The position numbers and the translations under genes were made by a program. The notes beneath the pieces are model-generated. The model was given only the letters and a program-made list of their open reading frames with translations. It was not told the origin of the DNA and did no database searches. Shown here in pieces: positions 33,966 to 42,328 of a stretch of 64,000 nt of DNA (position 1 is the stretch's first letter; each line of letters begins with the position of its first letter). The DNA is from Phytohabitans maris (GTDB lineage Bacteria; Actinomycetota; Actinomycetes; Mycobacteriales; Micromonosporaceae), in NCBI RefSeq assembly GCF_031085175.1, contig NZ_JAVHUY010000023.1, positions 1-64,000 on the forward strand, read 5' to 3'.

Positions 33966-34008
33966 GACCACCGCACCGAGGCGCTGAACGGGCCGCGGTG
34001 CGGTGGTC
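33966..34008 (+). terminator. strong hairpin between binding protein and permease genes
   Basis: GACCACCGCACCG (33966-33978) and CGGTGCGGTGGTC (33996-34008) form a perfect 13-base stem with a 17-base loop, 24 bases after the binding-protein stop. Such a structure inside an ABC operon usually protects or partly terminates the message so that the binding protein is made in excess over the membrane parts. Confidence 0.75.
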
Positions 34009-34100
34009 GAAGGGCGGCCCTCGGGCACGTTCAGCTTGACATTGGTACGCGGTACGGAAGGCGGATGGACAGTGCACAAACGTGGTGATGGATCAGTGGG

Positions 34101-35954
34101 ATGAGCGATAGCCGAGAGCTGACGCCGACCGTGCCGCGACCACAGGTGGCAGAAGGCACCCGGCCGGCCGACGAACTCAACGGTCGCGCACCGGAGCCGG
34201 CGCGGCGGGCGGGCACCCGACAGGGCCACCATGTCCGGGCCTACAACCTCACGAAGGCCTTCGCCCGGCGGATCCACGCGGCGTACATCGTCCTGACCAT
34301 CATCGTTCTCGGCCTGGTCGCCGTTCCCGTGGTGACCCTGCTCTACAGCAGCCTCAAACCGACGACGAGTCAATTGCCCTTCCGGGTGGACGGCTACTCG
34401 CTGAGCAACTTCGTCAATATCTTCAGTACCTCGAAGATTCTCGAGTTGGCCGCGAACACCGCGATCTTCGTGGGCGGGACGCTGGTGCTCACGATGGTGC
34501 TGTCGGTCGGCCTGGCCTACGTCATCGAGCGGACCGACGTGCCGTACCGGTCGTTTCTGGAGTCGCTCGTGGTGGCCCCCATGGCGGTGCCGGGAACCGT
34601 CCTGGTCATCGCCTGGCTTCTGGTCGCCAATCCGGTGAACGGCCCGCTGACCGTCGTACTCGGCAAGATGTTCGGGGTGAACTTCGACATCTACTCGCTG
34701 CTGGGCATGATCATCGTCAGCGGTGTCTTCGGTGTGCCGAGCATGTACATGATGATCGCTCCGCAGTTCAGCAGCTTCAACACGGAACTGGAGGAGGTGG
34801 CGGCCTCCGCCGGCGCTGGTTGGCGACGGCGCATGCGGGCGATCGTCCTGCCGCTGGCCTCGCCCGGGATCTTCGCCGGGGCCATCCTGCTCGTCGTCGT
34901 CACGTTGGAGGCCTTCTCGATTCCGGCGCTCCTGGGCCGAGGCGACGGGATCTTCGTCTTCAGCACCTACATCCAGCAGGCTCTGCAGCCGCCCTCGGGA
35001 CTGCCGAACTACGGTGCGGCCAGCGCCTACGGCGTGCTCATCCTAGTAGTGGCGATGGCCCTCTTCGAGCTGTACCGCCGCCAGGTGAAGCACGCGAACC
35101 GCTTCCGCGTCGTGACGGGCGTCGGCTACCGGCCGACGGTCAAACCCCTGGGACGGTGGCGCTTTACCGTCTTCGCGCTAGTGCTGGTTTACCAGGCGGT
35201 CGGGATCGTGATACCCGTCCTGACCCTGCTGTGGATGAGCTTCCTGCCGTACGTCCAAAAGTTCAGCTGGGCCTCCTTCGCGGACTTCACATTGGACAAC
35301 TACGAAGTGATCTTCCGGCCCGGCGTCTTCGAGCTGGCGCGCAACACCCTGATCATCAGTCTGGCCACTGCGACGATAACCACGTTGCTGGCGCTGTGCA
35401 TCGTTATCGTCGCCGTCCGCGGCCGGTTCCGCGGTGGCGGGCTGCTGTTGGAGATGACGTCCCTGGTGTACGGCGTCCCGAGCGTCGTGCTCGGCGCGTC
35501 CATCCTGTTCTTCTACCTCATGGCCCCCATCCCGTTGTACGGCACCATTTGGATCATCGTGTTGGGCTTCGTCACGGCGTATCTGCCGCGCACGACGCGC
35601 CAGACCCAGGCGGGGTTTCTGCAGTTGGACAACGGTCTGGAAGAGGTCGGGCGGGTCTCGGGTGCCTCGGCCTTCACGGTGAACCTCAGGATCGTGCTCC
35701 CGTTGATGTGGCCGACGCTGTCGCGCGCCTGGCTCTGGGTGTTCGTACACGCCTTGGGAGAACTGCCCATCGCGCTGCTGCTGTCGACGGGCGACACCCG
35801 CACGATCATGGTGCTCGTATGGCAGTACCTCACCGAGAGCGCGGCCTATCCCCAGGCGAGCGCACTGGCGGTGATGCTGCTCGTTGTGTGCACGTCGATT
35901 ACGTGGTTGATCAATCGCAGAAACCGGAGATCGTCGGAAGGCGGCGCGTTATGA
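34101..35954 (+). CDS. fused ABC permease, two FbpB/AfuB-type domains
   Basis: A 617-residue membrane protein with about twelve helices in two homologous halves. The first half has the coupling loop EEVAASAGAGWRRRMRAIVLP near residue 240; the second has EEVGRVSGASAFTVNLRIVLP near 520. A Pro-rich cytoplasmic tail of about 55 residues precedes the first helix. This two-in-one layout is normal for AfuB-type importers. It overlaps the ATPase gene by four bases. Both EAA loops are complete, so both sites for the ATPase dimer are present. Confidence 0.92.
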   Translation: MSDSRELTPTVPRPQVAEGTRPADELNGRAPEPARRAGTRQGHHVRAYNLTKAFARRIHAAYIVLTIIVLGLVAVPVVTLLYSSLKPTTSQLPFRVDGYSLSNFVNIFSTSKILELAANTAIFVGGTLVLTMVLSVGLAYVIERTDVPYRSFLESLVVAPMAVPGTVLVIAWLLVANPVNGPLTVVLGKMFGVNFDIYSLLGMIIVSGVFGVPSMYMMIAPQFSSFNTELEEVAASAGAGWRRRMRAIVLPLASPGIFAGAILLVVVTLEAFSIPALLGRGDGIFVFSTYIQQALQPPSGLPNYGAASAYGVLILVVAMALFELYRRQVKHANRFRVVTGVGYRPTVKPLGRWRFTVFALVLVYQAVGIVIPVLTLLWMSFLPYVQKFSWASFADFTLDNYEVIFRPGVFELARNTLIISLATATITTLLALCIVIVAVRGRFRGGGLLLEMTSLVYGVPSVVLGASILFFYLMAPIPLYGTIWIIVLGFVTAYLPRTTRQTQAGFLQLDNGLEEVGRVSGASAFTVNLRIVLPLMWPTLSRAWLWVFVHALGELPIALLLSTGDTRTIMVLVWQYLTESAAYPQASALAVMLLVVCTSITWLINRRNRRSSEGGAL

Positions 35955-37180
35955 CGGCAAACGTGGATCAGCGGGAGACGCCGGGGGCGGCACCGCGGCC
36001 GGCCGTTGGTCGCGGCTCGGTCCGCACCCGCGGCGAGACGCTGCAGGTCTCCGGCCTGACCAAGTCTTTCCTCGACGCCAGGCAGAAGACGCGGGCGTTC
36101 GCCATCGAGGACATCTCCTTCGAGGTGCCGAAGGGCAGCTTCTTCAGCCTCGTCGGCCCGAGCGGGTGTGGCAAGACGACGACCCTGCGCTGTATCGCCG
36201 GCCTCGAGAACGCCGACCGGGGTGAAGTCAGGATCGGCGACGCCGTGGTGTTCTCGACGGCGAGCAGGCGCAACCTGTCGCCCGAGGAGCGGCCTATCGC
36301 GCTGGTGCCGCAGTCGTACGGCATCTGGCCGCACATGAGCGTGTACGACGTCGCCGCCTTCCCGTTCAAGCATGGCCGGTTCAGGCGGGCACACCGCCGC
36401 GGAAATCGGCAGGCCACCAAGCGGCGTGTGATGGAGATGCTCGAAGTGGTCGGCCTCGACCACGCGGCGACACGGTGGTCCACGCAGCTGAGCGGCGGCC
36501 AGCAGCAACGCCTTGCGCTGGCCCGGGCGCTGCTGTGCGAACCCGACCTCTTGCTTCTGGACGAGCCCTTGTCGAACCTCGACGCCAAACTACGGTCGCA
36601 GCTGCGCACCGAGCTCAAATCCTTCCAGCAGGACTTCGGGGTGACCACGCTCTACGTGACCCACGACCAGAGCGAGGCGCTGGCGCTTTCGGACAGCCTC
36701 GCGGTGCTGAACGCCGGCCGGGTCGAACAGGTGGGCTCGCCGAAGGCGATCTACGACTCGCCCCGCTCGTCGTTCGTGGCCGACTTCCTCGGCAGCGCCA
36801 ACCTGGTTCCCGGCACCCTCGTCACTCCGTTCGGCGACGACGACGAAGTCCACGTGCGCACGGCCTTCGGAGTGGTGCGCTGCATGCGATTCCGGGGCGA
36901 GGACAGCGGGACCGACGGGACGAGCGCAGTCGACGGCAACGTCTGCATCCGCCCGGAGGACATCGACGTGCAGCCGGCCACGACCGGTCAGCCGTCGCAG
37001 CCCAACGCACTGACCGGCACCGCGGTGTCGGTCGAGTTCCTGGGCCACATGCAGCACATGATCGTCGACCTGAGCGGGACGAAGCTCCACGCGTACCTGC
37101 CGCCGTCCACCGCGTGCCGGCAAGGCGACCCGGTGATCGTGACGGTGCGACCCGACCGGGCCCTCTACCTGTCGCGATAA
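35951..37180 (+). CDS. ABC transporter ATPase (FbpC/PotA group)
   Basis: A 409-residue ATPase. Walker A is GPSGCGKTT near residue 75, the Q-loop LVPQSYGIWPHMSVYDV near 120, signature LSGGQQQR near 182, Walker B DLLLLDEPLSNLDAK, and switch His in YVTHDQSEA. A C-terminal TOBE regulatory domain follows (VCIRPEDIDV near 335, HMQHMIVDLSG). The ATG overlaps the permease stop. It powers the importer made by the two preceding genes. Confidence 0.95.
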   Translation: MTANVDQRETPGAAPRPAVGRGSVRTRGETLQVSGLTKSFLDARQKTRAFAIEDISFEVPKGSFFSLVGPSGCGKTTTLRCIAGLENADRGEVRIGDAVVFSTASRRNLSPEERPIALVPQSYGIWPHMSVYDVAAFPFKHGRFRRAHRRGNRQATKRRVMEMLEVVGLDHAATRWSTQLSGGQQQRLALARALLCEPDLLLLDEPLSNLDAKLRSQLRTELKSFQQDFGVTTLYVTHDQSEALALSDSLAVLNAGRVEQVGSPKAIYDSPRSSFVADFLGSANLVPGTLVTPFGDDDEVHVRTAFGVVRCMRFRGEDSGTDGTSAVDGNVCIRPEDIDVQPATTGQPSQPNALTGTAVSVEFLGHMQHMIVDLSGTKLHAYLPPSTACRQGDPVIVTVRPDRALYLSR

Positions 37181-37205
37181 ACGCTCACTGCCTGGGAGAA
37201 GCTAC

Positions 37206-38063
37206 ATGTTCTATTTCGACACCCATACGCACGTCATCTCGTCCGACCGCGAGCAGTACCCGTTCGCCCCGCTGGGCGGCGTCCAGTCGGCCTGGTCCGT
37301 CGAGCATCCCGCCACCGCCGAGGATCTCCTGACCCAGATGGACGAGGCCGGCGTGGACCGGGCGGTGCTCATCCAGGCGGCGACGGCCTACGGCGTCGAC
37401 AACAGCTACGCCGCCGACACCCTGGAGCGCCACCGGGACCGCTTCGTCGGCGTCTGCGCGGTGGACTTCCTGTCCGACGGCGTGATCGACGACCTGGACC
37501 ATTGGATCTCGGACCGGGGCTTCTCGGGCGTCCGGATCCGCCGATCTCCCGGCAGCACGAACATCGAGGCGCCGGCGCGACTCGACGATCCACGCCACAA
37601 CCGGGTGTGGGAATACCTGTCGGACCGCAAGATCCCGGTCTGCGTCACAGTACGGGCCGAGCACCTGCCCGAACTGTCCGCGGTTCTCTTCGGATTCCCC
37701 GGCCTCACCGTGTTGGTGGACAACGGAGGACGTCCCCGGCTCGACGGCGGGCCCCCGTACGACGAGGGCATCAGGGAACTGTCCGTGCTCAAGGAATTCG
37801 ACGTCCACCTCAAGATCACCCCAGGGGTGATCCACCGGGTCCAGAAGCAACCCGGTGGCGATCCGGGCGCGCTCGTGACCCGACTGATCGAAGAGTTCGG
37901 GTCCGAGCGAGTGATGGTGGGCTCCAACTTTCCCGCGGCGAAGGGGAGCCTCGGCGATCTGCTGGACCTCATCGAAGACACCCTGGGCGCGCTGGGGCCG
38001 GCCCAGAAGAGCGCCGTCCTCGGCACGAACGCCGCGGCGATCTACCGGGTGAGTACCGCTTGA
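37206..38063 (+). CDS. amidohydrolase 2 family, PDC-lactonase-like
   Basis: A 285-residue TIM-barrel hydrolase. FDTHTHVISSDREQYPFAP at the start has the HxH metal pair. DEAGVDRAVLIQAATAYGVDNSY and the final VGSNFPAAKGS (Asp replaced by Asn at the usual metal Asp position) are seen. Family members open 2-pyrone-4,6-dicarboxylate or related lactones. Such a lactone is a known side product of protocatechuate 4,5-cleavage, in line with the LigJ-like gene. It ends unit C, 25 bases after the ATPase gene. Confidence 0.75.
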   Translation: MFYFDTHTHVISSDREQYPFAPLGGVQSAWSVEHPATAEDLLTQMDEAGVDRAVLIQAATAYGVDNSYAADTLERHRDRFVGVCAVDFLSDGVIDDLDHWISDRGFSGVRIRRSPGSTNIEAPARLDDPRHNRVWEYLSDRKIPVCVTVRAEHLPELSAVLFGFPGLTVLVDNGGRPRLDGGPPYDEGIRELSVLKEFDVHLKITPGVIHRVQKQPGGDPGALVTRLIEEFGSERVMVGSNFPAAKGSLGDLLDLIEDTLGALGPAQKSAVLGTNAAAIYRVSTA

Positions 38064-38116
38064 CGGCCGTAGAGCAGAGGTGCTCCCTGCTGGTACATTG
38101 GACCTACCATTGGTCC
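38060..38116 (+). promoter_or_regulatory. promoter region and shared operator, unit D
   Basis: TTGACG (38060-38065) overlaps the previous stop codon and may be a -35, but the spacing to a -10 is not good; TACATT (38094-38099) is a possible -10. The operator ATTGGACCTACCATTGGTCC (38097-38116) follows, with TTGGACC and GGTCC arms. It lies 17 bases before the ferredoxin start and controls the Rieske unit. Confidence 0.6.
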
Positions 38117-38133
38117 TTCGGGGAGGGAGTGCC

Positions 38134-38460
38134 GTGCCGAAGGTCGTCTACATCGGCAGCGACGGCGATCAGCGCTCGGTCGACGCCAACCCCGGCGAGT
38201 CGGTCATGAGCGCCGCCGTCCGCGCCGGCGTCCCCGGGATCGTCGGGGAATGCGGCGGTCAGCTCTCGTGCGCTACCTGTCACGTGTGGGTCCGGGAGGA
38301 CTTCCGCGAGCGGGTGGGTGGACCCGGTGAGATGGAAGCCGATCTGCTCGACCTCGGGGTGACCGACTTCACCGAGGCAAGCCGCCTCGGCTGCCAGATC
38401 CCGATCACCGAGGAGCTCGACGGACTCGTCGTCGAACCGCGCCCCGAGGCGTGGCGCTGA
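38134..38460 (+). CDS. [2Fe-2S] ferredoxin (adrenodoxin/terpredoxin type)
   Basis: GTG 38134, 6 bases after GGGAGGG, gives 108 residues. The four cluster ligands are Cys40, Cys46, Cys49 and Cys87 (spacing C-x5-C-x2-C-x37-C). It carries electrons from the reductase (42329-43567) to the oxygenase encoded next. This vertebrate-type ferredoxin with a GR-like reductase makes the set a class III-like Rieske system. Confidence 0.93.
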   Translation: MPKVVYIGSDGDQRSVDANPGESVMSAAVRAGVPGIVGECGGQLSCATCHVWVREDFRERVGGPGEMEADLLDLGVTDFTEASRLGCQIPITEELDGLVVEPRPEAWR

Positions 38461-38481
38461 GAGCGAAGGAACGCATGAGCC

Positions 38482-39783
38482 ATGTTGCGGCCTGACATCA
38501 ACGACCTGCTCACGCAAACGGGTCCCGGCACGCCGATGGGTGAGCTGTTCCGGCGGTACTGGCAGCCCGTGCTGCACACTGACGAGCTCCCCGAGGACGG
38601 GTGTCCACCGGTGCGGGTCAAGATCCTGTCCGAACGCCTCATCGCCGTCCGCACGCCCGAAGGCGAGTACGGGCTGATGGACGAGTTCTGCGCCCACCGG
38701 GGTGTCTCGTTGTGGTTCGGCCGCGTCGAGGAGGGGGGCATCCGCTGCCCGTATCACGGGTGGAAGTACGCCGCCGACGGCCAGGCGATCGACGTCCCGA
38801 GCGAACTCAACAACTCCGAGTTCTGCAAGAACGTCAAGCTGCGCTCCTACCCGCTCGTGAAGGTGGGCGACCTGCTGTGGTCCTACCTCGGCGACCCGGC
38901 CAAGCAGCCGCCCCTGCCGGAGTGGGAGTTCGCCACCGTCCCGTCCGAGCAGACCTTCACGTCGAAGCGCTTCCAGGAGTGCAACTGGCTCCAGGCCCTC
39001 GAAGGCGGCATCGACTCCAGTCACGTGACCTGGCTGCACGGCGGGGGACCGAACGGCGACGGCCTCGAGGCCGACCCGCTGTTCGCCGGCGCGAGGGGCA
39101 ATCAGTACAACAAGGGAGACCTCAAGCCGTACTTCGAAATCGTCGAACGAGACGGCGGCCTGCTCATCGGCGCCCGCCGCAACGCCGAAGAGGGCCACTA
39201 CTACTGGCGGGTGACGCCGTGGGTACTGCCCAACTTCACGATGGTGCCGCCGCGCGGAGACCACTCGCTGCATGGCCACTTCTGGGTGCCGATCGACGAC
39301 GAGAACTGCTGGGCGTGGAGCTTCGACTACCACCCCGTCCGCCCGCTCACCGCGGCCGAGCGGGACGCGATGAAGGGCGGCGCCGGCGTGCACAGCAAGA
39401 ACGTCCCCGGCACCTACCGTCCGGTGGCGAACAAGGACAACGACTACCTCATCGACCGCGAGAAGCAACGGACCGGCGAGTGGTTCTCCGGGGTCGAGGG
39501 CATCGCGATCCAGGACTCGTCGTTGCAGGAGAGCATGGGCCCGATCGTCGACCGCACCAAAGAGCGTCTGGTCGCCACCGACGTCGGCATCATCAAGGCG
39601 CGCCAGAAGCTGCGGCGCGCCGCCGAAGCTCTGCGTGACTACGGCACCGAGCCGCTGGGCAACCGGCCGGCCCACCAGCGGATCCGCTCCGTCGCCGTGG
39701 TCCTGCCGGCGGACCAGTCGTTCGTGGAGGGCAGTGGTGAGGCGTTCGACGCACGCCCGGGTGTGGCCCAGACGTCGGTCTGA
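38482..39783 (+). CDS. Rieske oxygenase, phthalate 4,5-dioxygenase/LigX-like terminal component
   Basis: A 433-residue oxygenase. Rieske ligands are C70-x-H72 (FCAHRG) and C89-x2-H92 (CPYHGW). The mononuclear iron site lies around ECNWLQALEGGIDSSHVTWLH, given here as its two halves ECNWLQALEGG and DSSHVTWLH. This block is characteristic of the phthalate 4,5-dioxygenase / dehydrodivanillate O-demethylase branch, which is a homo-oligomer without a small subunit. It either hydroxylates an aromatic acid or removes an O-methyl group. It likely performs the first step of the pathway. Three Pht5-like proteins in the region support a phthalate-like dihydroxy product. Confidence 0.88.
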   Translation: MLRPDINDLLTQTGPGTPMGELFRRYWQPVLHTDELPEDGCPPVRVKILSERLIAVRTPEGEYGLMDEFCAHRGVSLWFGRVEEGGIRCPYHGWKYAADGQAIDVPSELNNSEFCKNVKLRSYPLVKVGDLLWSYLGDPAKQPPLPEWEFATVPSEQTFTSKRFQECNWLQALEGGIDSSHVTWLHGGGPNGDGLEADPLFAGARGNQYNKGDLKPYFEIVERDGGLLIGARRNAEEGHYYWRVTPWVLPNFTMVPPRGDHSLHGHFWVPIDDENCWAWSFDYHPVRPLTAAERDAMKGGAGVHSKNVPGTYRPVANKDNDYLIDREKQRTGEWFSGVEGIAIQDSSLQESMGPIVDRTKERLVATDVGIIKARQKLRRAAEALRDYGTEPLGNRPAHQRIRSVAVVLPADQSFVEGSGEAFDARPGVAQTSV

Positions 39784-39803
39784 CCAGAGGCACGTGAGGA
39801 ATC

Positions 39804-40286
39804 ATGGCTGAACCGAGTCCGGTGAGCCGGTGCGCCCGGGCCGCCACCGCGAAGGAGGCGGCGTACCGGATCGACTATCCGTTGGCCTACGCGCGGTCCA
39901 CCCGCGTGGTGGCCTTCGACGACGAGGCGGCGCGGACCGTCCGCGCGGTCATGGACGAGCCGTGGGGCCAGGCGCAGTTCTACTCGGCGCCCGGTCCGGG
40001 CCACGAGCTCCTCACCGTGGCCGGTGAGGCCCGTCCGCTCGCGGGCGAGCTGGCGGACTCGGACTCCGTCATCATGGTCGCTACCAACCGCGTCAACGCC
40101 GAGGCGGTCGCCACGGTCGGTGCAGCGGCGCAGGTGCGCGCCATCATGACGGCCGGCCTCCTGATGGCAGATGAGGACGGCTTGACCGGCGAGACCTTCA
40201 TGGCGATCCGACCGTACGCCCGCATCCTCCTGGCGCCGGCGGATCAGGACGACCTCGTCGAGCTGTTGAGAGCGATCCGCGCCTGA
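39804..40286 (+). CDS. unknown 160-residue protein of the Rieske unit
   Basis: I do not recognise the family. The protein is soluble, without signal or membrane segment. A conserved-looking middle (GHELLTVAGEARPLAGELADSD is two beta strands and a helix; VIMVATNRVNAEAV follows) suggests a small alpha/beta nucleotide- or flavin-binding fold. It begins 20 bases after the Rieske gene and 28 bases before the hydrolase gene, so it is part of the same unit. Confidence 0.6.
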   Translation: MAEPSPVSRCARAATAKEAAYRIDYPLAYARSTRVVAFDDEAARTVRAVMDEPWGQAQFYSAPGPGHELLTVAGEARPLAGELADSDSVIMVATNRVNAEAVATVGAAAQVRAIMTAGLLMADEDGLTGETFMAIRPYARILLAPADQDDLVELLRAIRA

Positions 40287-40314
40287 GCCGTCCGGGCGTC
40301 TGAGGAGGAAAGAC

Positions 40315-41163
40315 ATGCCAATCGTCGAGCTGCACGGAATCCGGACCCGCTACGAGACCGTGGGAGCCGGACCACCGCTGCTGATGTTCAGCCCGGGCGG
40401 GTTCGATTCGAGCCTCGAGAACTGGACGCAGCTCGGTCGCTACCGCCGGCTCGGTTTCGTGGAGGCGCTATCGCCCCACTACACCTGCATCGTCTTCGAC
40501 CGACGCGAGTCGGGCGCCTCGGGCAGCCGGCTGGAGCGGCTCTCCTGGGCCAAGTACGTCGCCCAGGCGGTCGCTCTCCTCGACCATCTCGGCATCGCGT
40601 CGACGCACACCATGGGTGGCTGTGTGGGCTGCTCGTCGGCGGCGCTGCTGGCCATCGCCGATCCGGTCCGGGTACGGTCGATGGTACTGTTTTCGCCGGC
40701 CGGTGGGGTCACCTACCGGATGCGACAGCAGGAACGCTTCACCGCTCATCTCGGCTTCGTAGCGACGGCCGGCCTGGCGGCGGTGGTCGAGCTTGCCCGG
40801 TCGACGACCGCCGGCTTCTCGACCGACCCGCGGGTCGGCCCGTGGGCCGCGGTGTTGCGTGGCGACGACGCTTTCGCCGCGGCCTACGCGGAGTTCGATC
40901 CGACCCGCTACGCGTGGCTGGTCAGTGGATCAGCGCGTCTGCTCTTCGACCGCGACACCGTGCCCGGTCCGGAGCCAGAAGACCTGCTGACGCTCGATGT
41001 CCCGGCGCTGATCGTGCCCGGGGAGGATACGTCGCACACCCGCTCGGCCGCGCGCTACCTGCAGGAGTGCCTGCCGAACAACGAGTATTGGGACGTGCCC
41101 GTCGCCGAGCAGACGCCCGAGGCGTCGACGGCGCGTGTCCTGGAGTTCCTCGGCCGGCAGTGA
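40315..41163 (+). CDS. alpha/beta hydrolase with Cys in the nucleophile elbow
   Basis: GAGGAGGAA before ATG 40315 gives 282 residues. The fold is clear: LLMFSPGG (oxyanion strand), VFDRRESGAS, elbow MGGCVGCSSA near residue 102, and LIVPGEDTSHT. The elbow has Cys where most members have Ser, as in dienelactone hydrolase. The acid (ED) is present. The catalytic His is not certain. Reaction on an activated ester, enol lactone or C-C bond is possible. In this unit a ring-cleavage product is the natural guess. Confidence 0.78.
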   Translation: MPIVELHGIRTRYETVGAGPPLLMFSPGGFDSSLENWTQLGRYRRLGFVEALSPHYTCIVFDRRESGASGSRLERLSWAKYVAQAVALLDHLGIASTHTMGGCVGCSSAALLAIADPVRVRSMVLFSPAGGVTYRMRQQERFTAHLGFVATAGLAAVVELARSTTAGFSTDPRVGPWAAVLRGDDAFAAAYAEFDPTRYAWLVSGSARLLFDRDTVPGPEPEDLLTLDVPALIVPGEDTSHTRSAARYLQECLPNNEYWDVPVAEQTPEASTARVLEFLGRQ

Positions 41164-41192
41164 TGCCGTGCTGTAACCACATTGGAGTGTCG

Positions 41193-42326
41193 ATGACAGA
41201 TCGAGTGCGGGCAGCGGTCCGGACCGCGCCGCGGACCACCGAGATCCTCGAGTTCCCGATGCCGGTTCTTGGTGACCACGACGCCCTGCTGCGCGTCGAG
41301 GTCGCCGGCATCTGCGGGACCGACGTCAAGTTGTACGACAACCCCGTGATCGGGGGACCGGTCATCATGGGCCATGAAAACGTCGGGACCATCGAACACG
41401 CTGGTCCTGGATTCACCCGACTGCACGGCGTGAAGCGCGGGGACCGGGTGTTCGTCGAGCATTACGTCGGCTGCTACCACTGTGAGTGGTGTCGGATCGG
41501 GGAGTTCCGTCACTGTGAGGCCACCGATTGGCGGACCAACCCTGACGCGCGTCGCTTCGGCTACACGCCGACCACCAACGAGGGCACGTTGTGGGGTGGC
41601 TTCTCGGAGTACATGTACCTGCCGTGGAACGCGGTCGTCCACCGGGTCCCGGAGGGCGTCAACGCCGAGCTCGCCGGTCTGGTGACCCCACTGTCCAACG
41701 GCATCGAGTGGGCATTGCTCGCCGCGGGCGTCGGCTACTCCGACACCGTCCTCATCCAAGGCCCGGGTCAGCAAGGGCTGTCGCAGGTGGTCGCCTGCAA
41801 GCAGGCCGGAGCGGCACAGATCATCGTCACCGGCACCACTCGCGACAAGGCCCGGCTCGGCCTCGCTCAGGAGCTCGGCGCGGACCACGTCGTCGACATC
41901 TCCCAGGAGGACCCGCTCGACCGGGTCCGCGAGATCACCGACGGCCGGGGCGTCGACTTCGTGCTCGACTGCACCTCTCGGGCCGGCGCGGGTCCCGTCC
42001 TGCTCGGCATCGACGCGCTCAAGCGCCGCGAGGGTGTGCTGCTCATCCAGGGCGAGCTGGCCGCGTTCCCCGACTTCCCGGTCAAGAAAGTCACCGAGAA
42101 GGCGATCACCATCAAGAGTGCGCGCGGGCACTCGTACAAGGCGTGCGAGCTCGCGCTCGAGCAACTGGCGTCGGGTCGCTTCCCGCTGGAGCGGCTGGCC
42201 ACTCACCGATTCCCGCTCGAGGACGTCGACCTCGCCATCCGCACCCTCGGCGGCGAGGGAGTCGACGACGTCATCCACATCTCGCTCATGCCGGGGCTGA
42301 CCCGTCAGCAGATCGAGGCGCTCTGA
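41193..42326 (+). CDS. zinc-dependent medium-chain alcohol dehydrogenase
   Basis: A 377-residue dehydrogenase. Catalytic zinc ligands are in GICGTDVKLYD and GHENVGTIEH. The structural-zinc loop is CYHCEWCRIGEFRHC (four Cys). The coenzyme fold starts at LIQGPGQQGLSQVVACKQAG. It probably oxidises an alcohol or hydroxy acid formed in the pathway. It closes unit D. Its stop lies two bases from the end of the convergent reductase gene. Confidence 0.88.
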   Translation: MTDRVRAAVRTAPRTTEILEFPMPVLGDHDALLRVEVAGICGTDVKLYDNPVIGGPVIMGHENVGTIEHAGPGFTRLHGVKRGDRVFVEHYVGCYHCEWCRIGEFRHCEATDWRTNPDARRFGYTPTTNEGTLWGGFSEYMYLPWNAVVHRVPEGVNAELAGLVTPLSNGIEWALLAAGVGYSDTVLIQGPGQQGLSQVVACKQAGAAQIIVTGTTRDKARLGLAQELGADHVVDISQEDPLDRVREITDGRGVDFVLDCTSRAGAGPVLLGIDALKRREGVLLIQGELAAFPDFPVKKVTEKAITIKSARGHSYKACELALEQLASGRFPLERLATHRFPLEDVDLAIRTLGGEGVDDVIHISLMPGLTRQQIEAL

Positions 42327-42328
42327 CC

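Noticed and set aside
32851-37180. Iron uptake system
   Set aside because: The binding protein and ATPase belong to the ferric-type group, but the unit carries the catabolic operator and ends in a lactonase-like gene. Uptake of the pathway substrate fits better, so I did not call it an iron transporter.
38104-39675. Minus-strand open frame of 523 codons across ferredoxin and Rieske genes
   Set aside because: Antisense shadow. Both plus-strand proteins have full metal-binding motifs.
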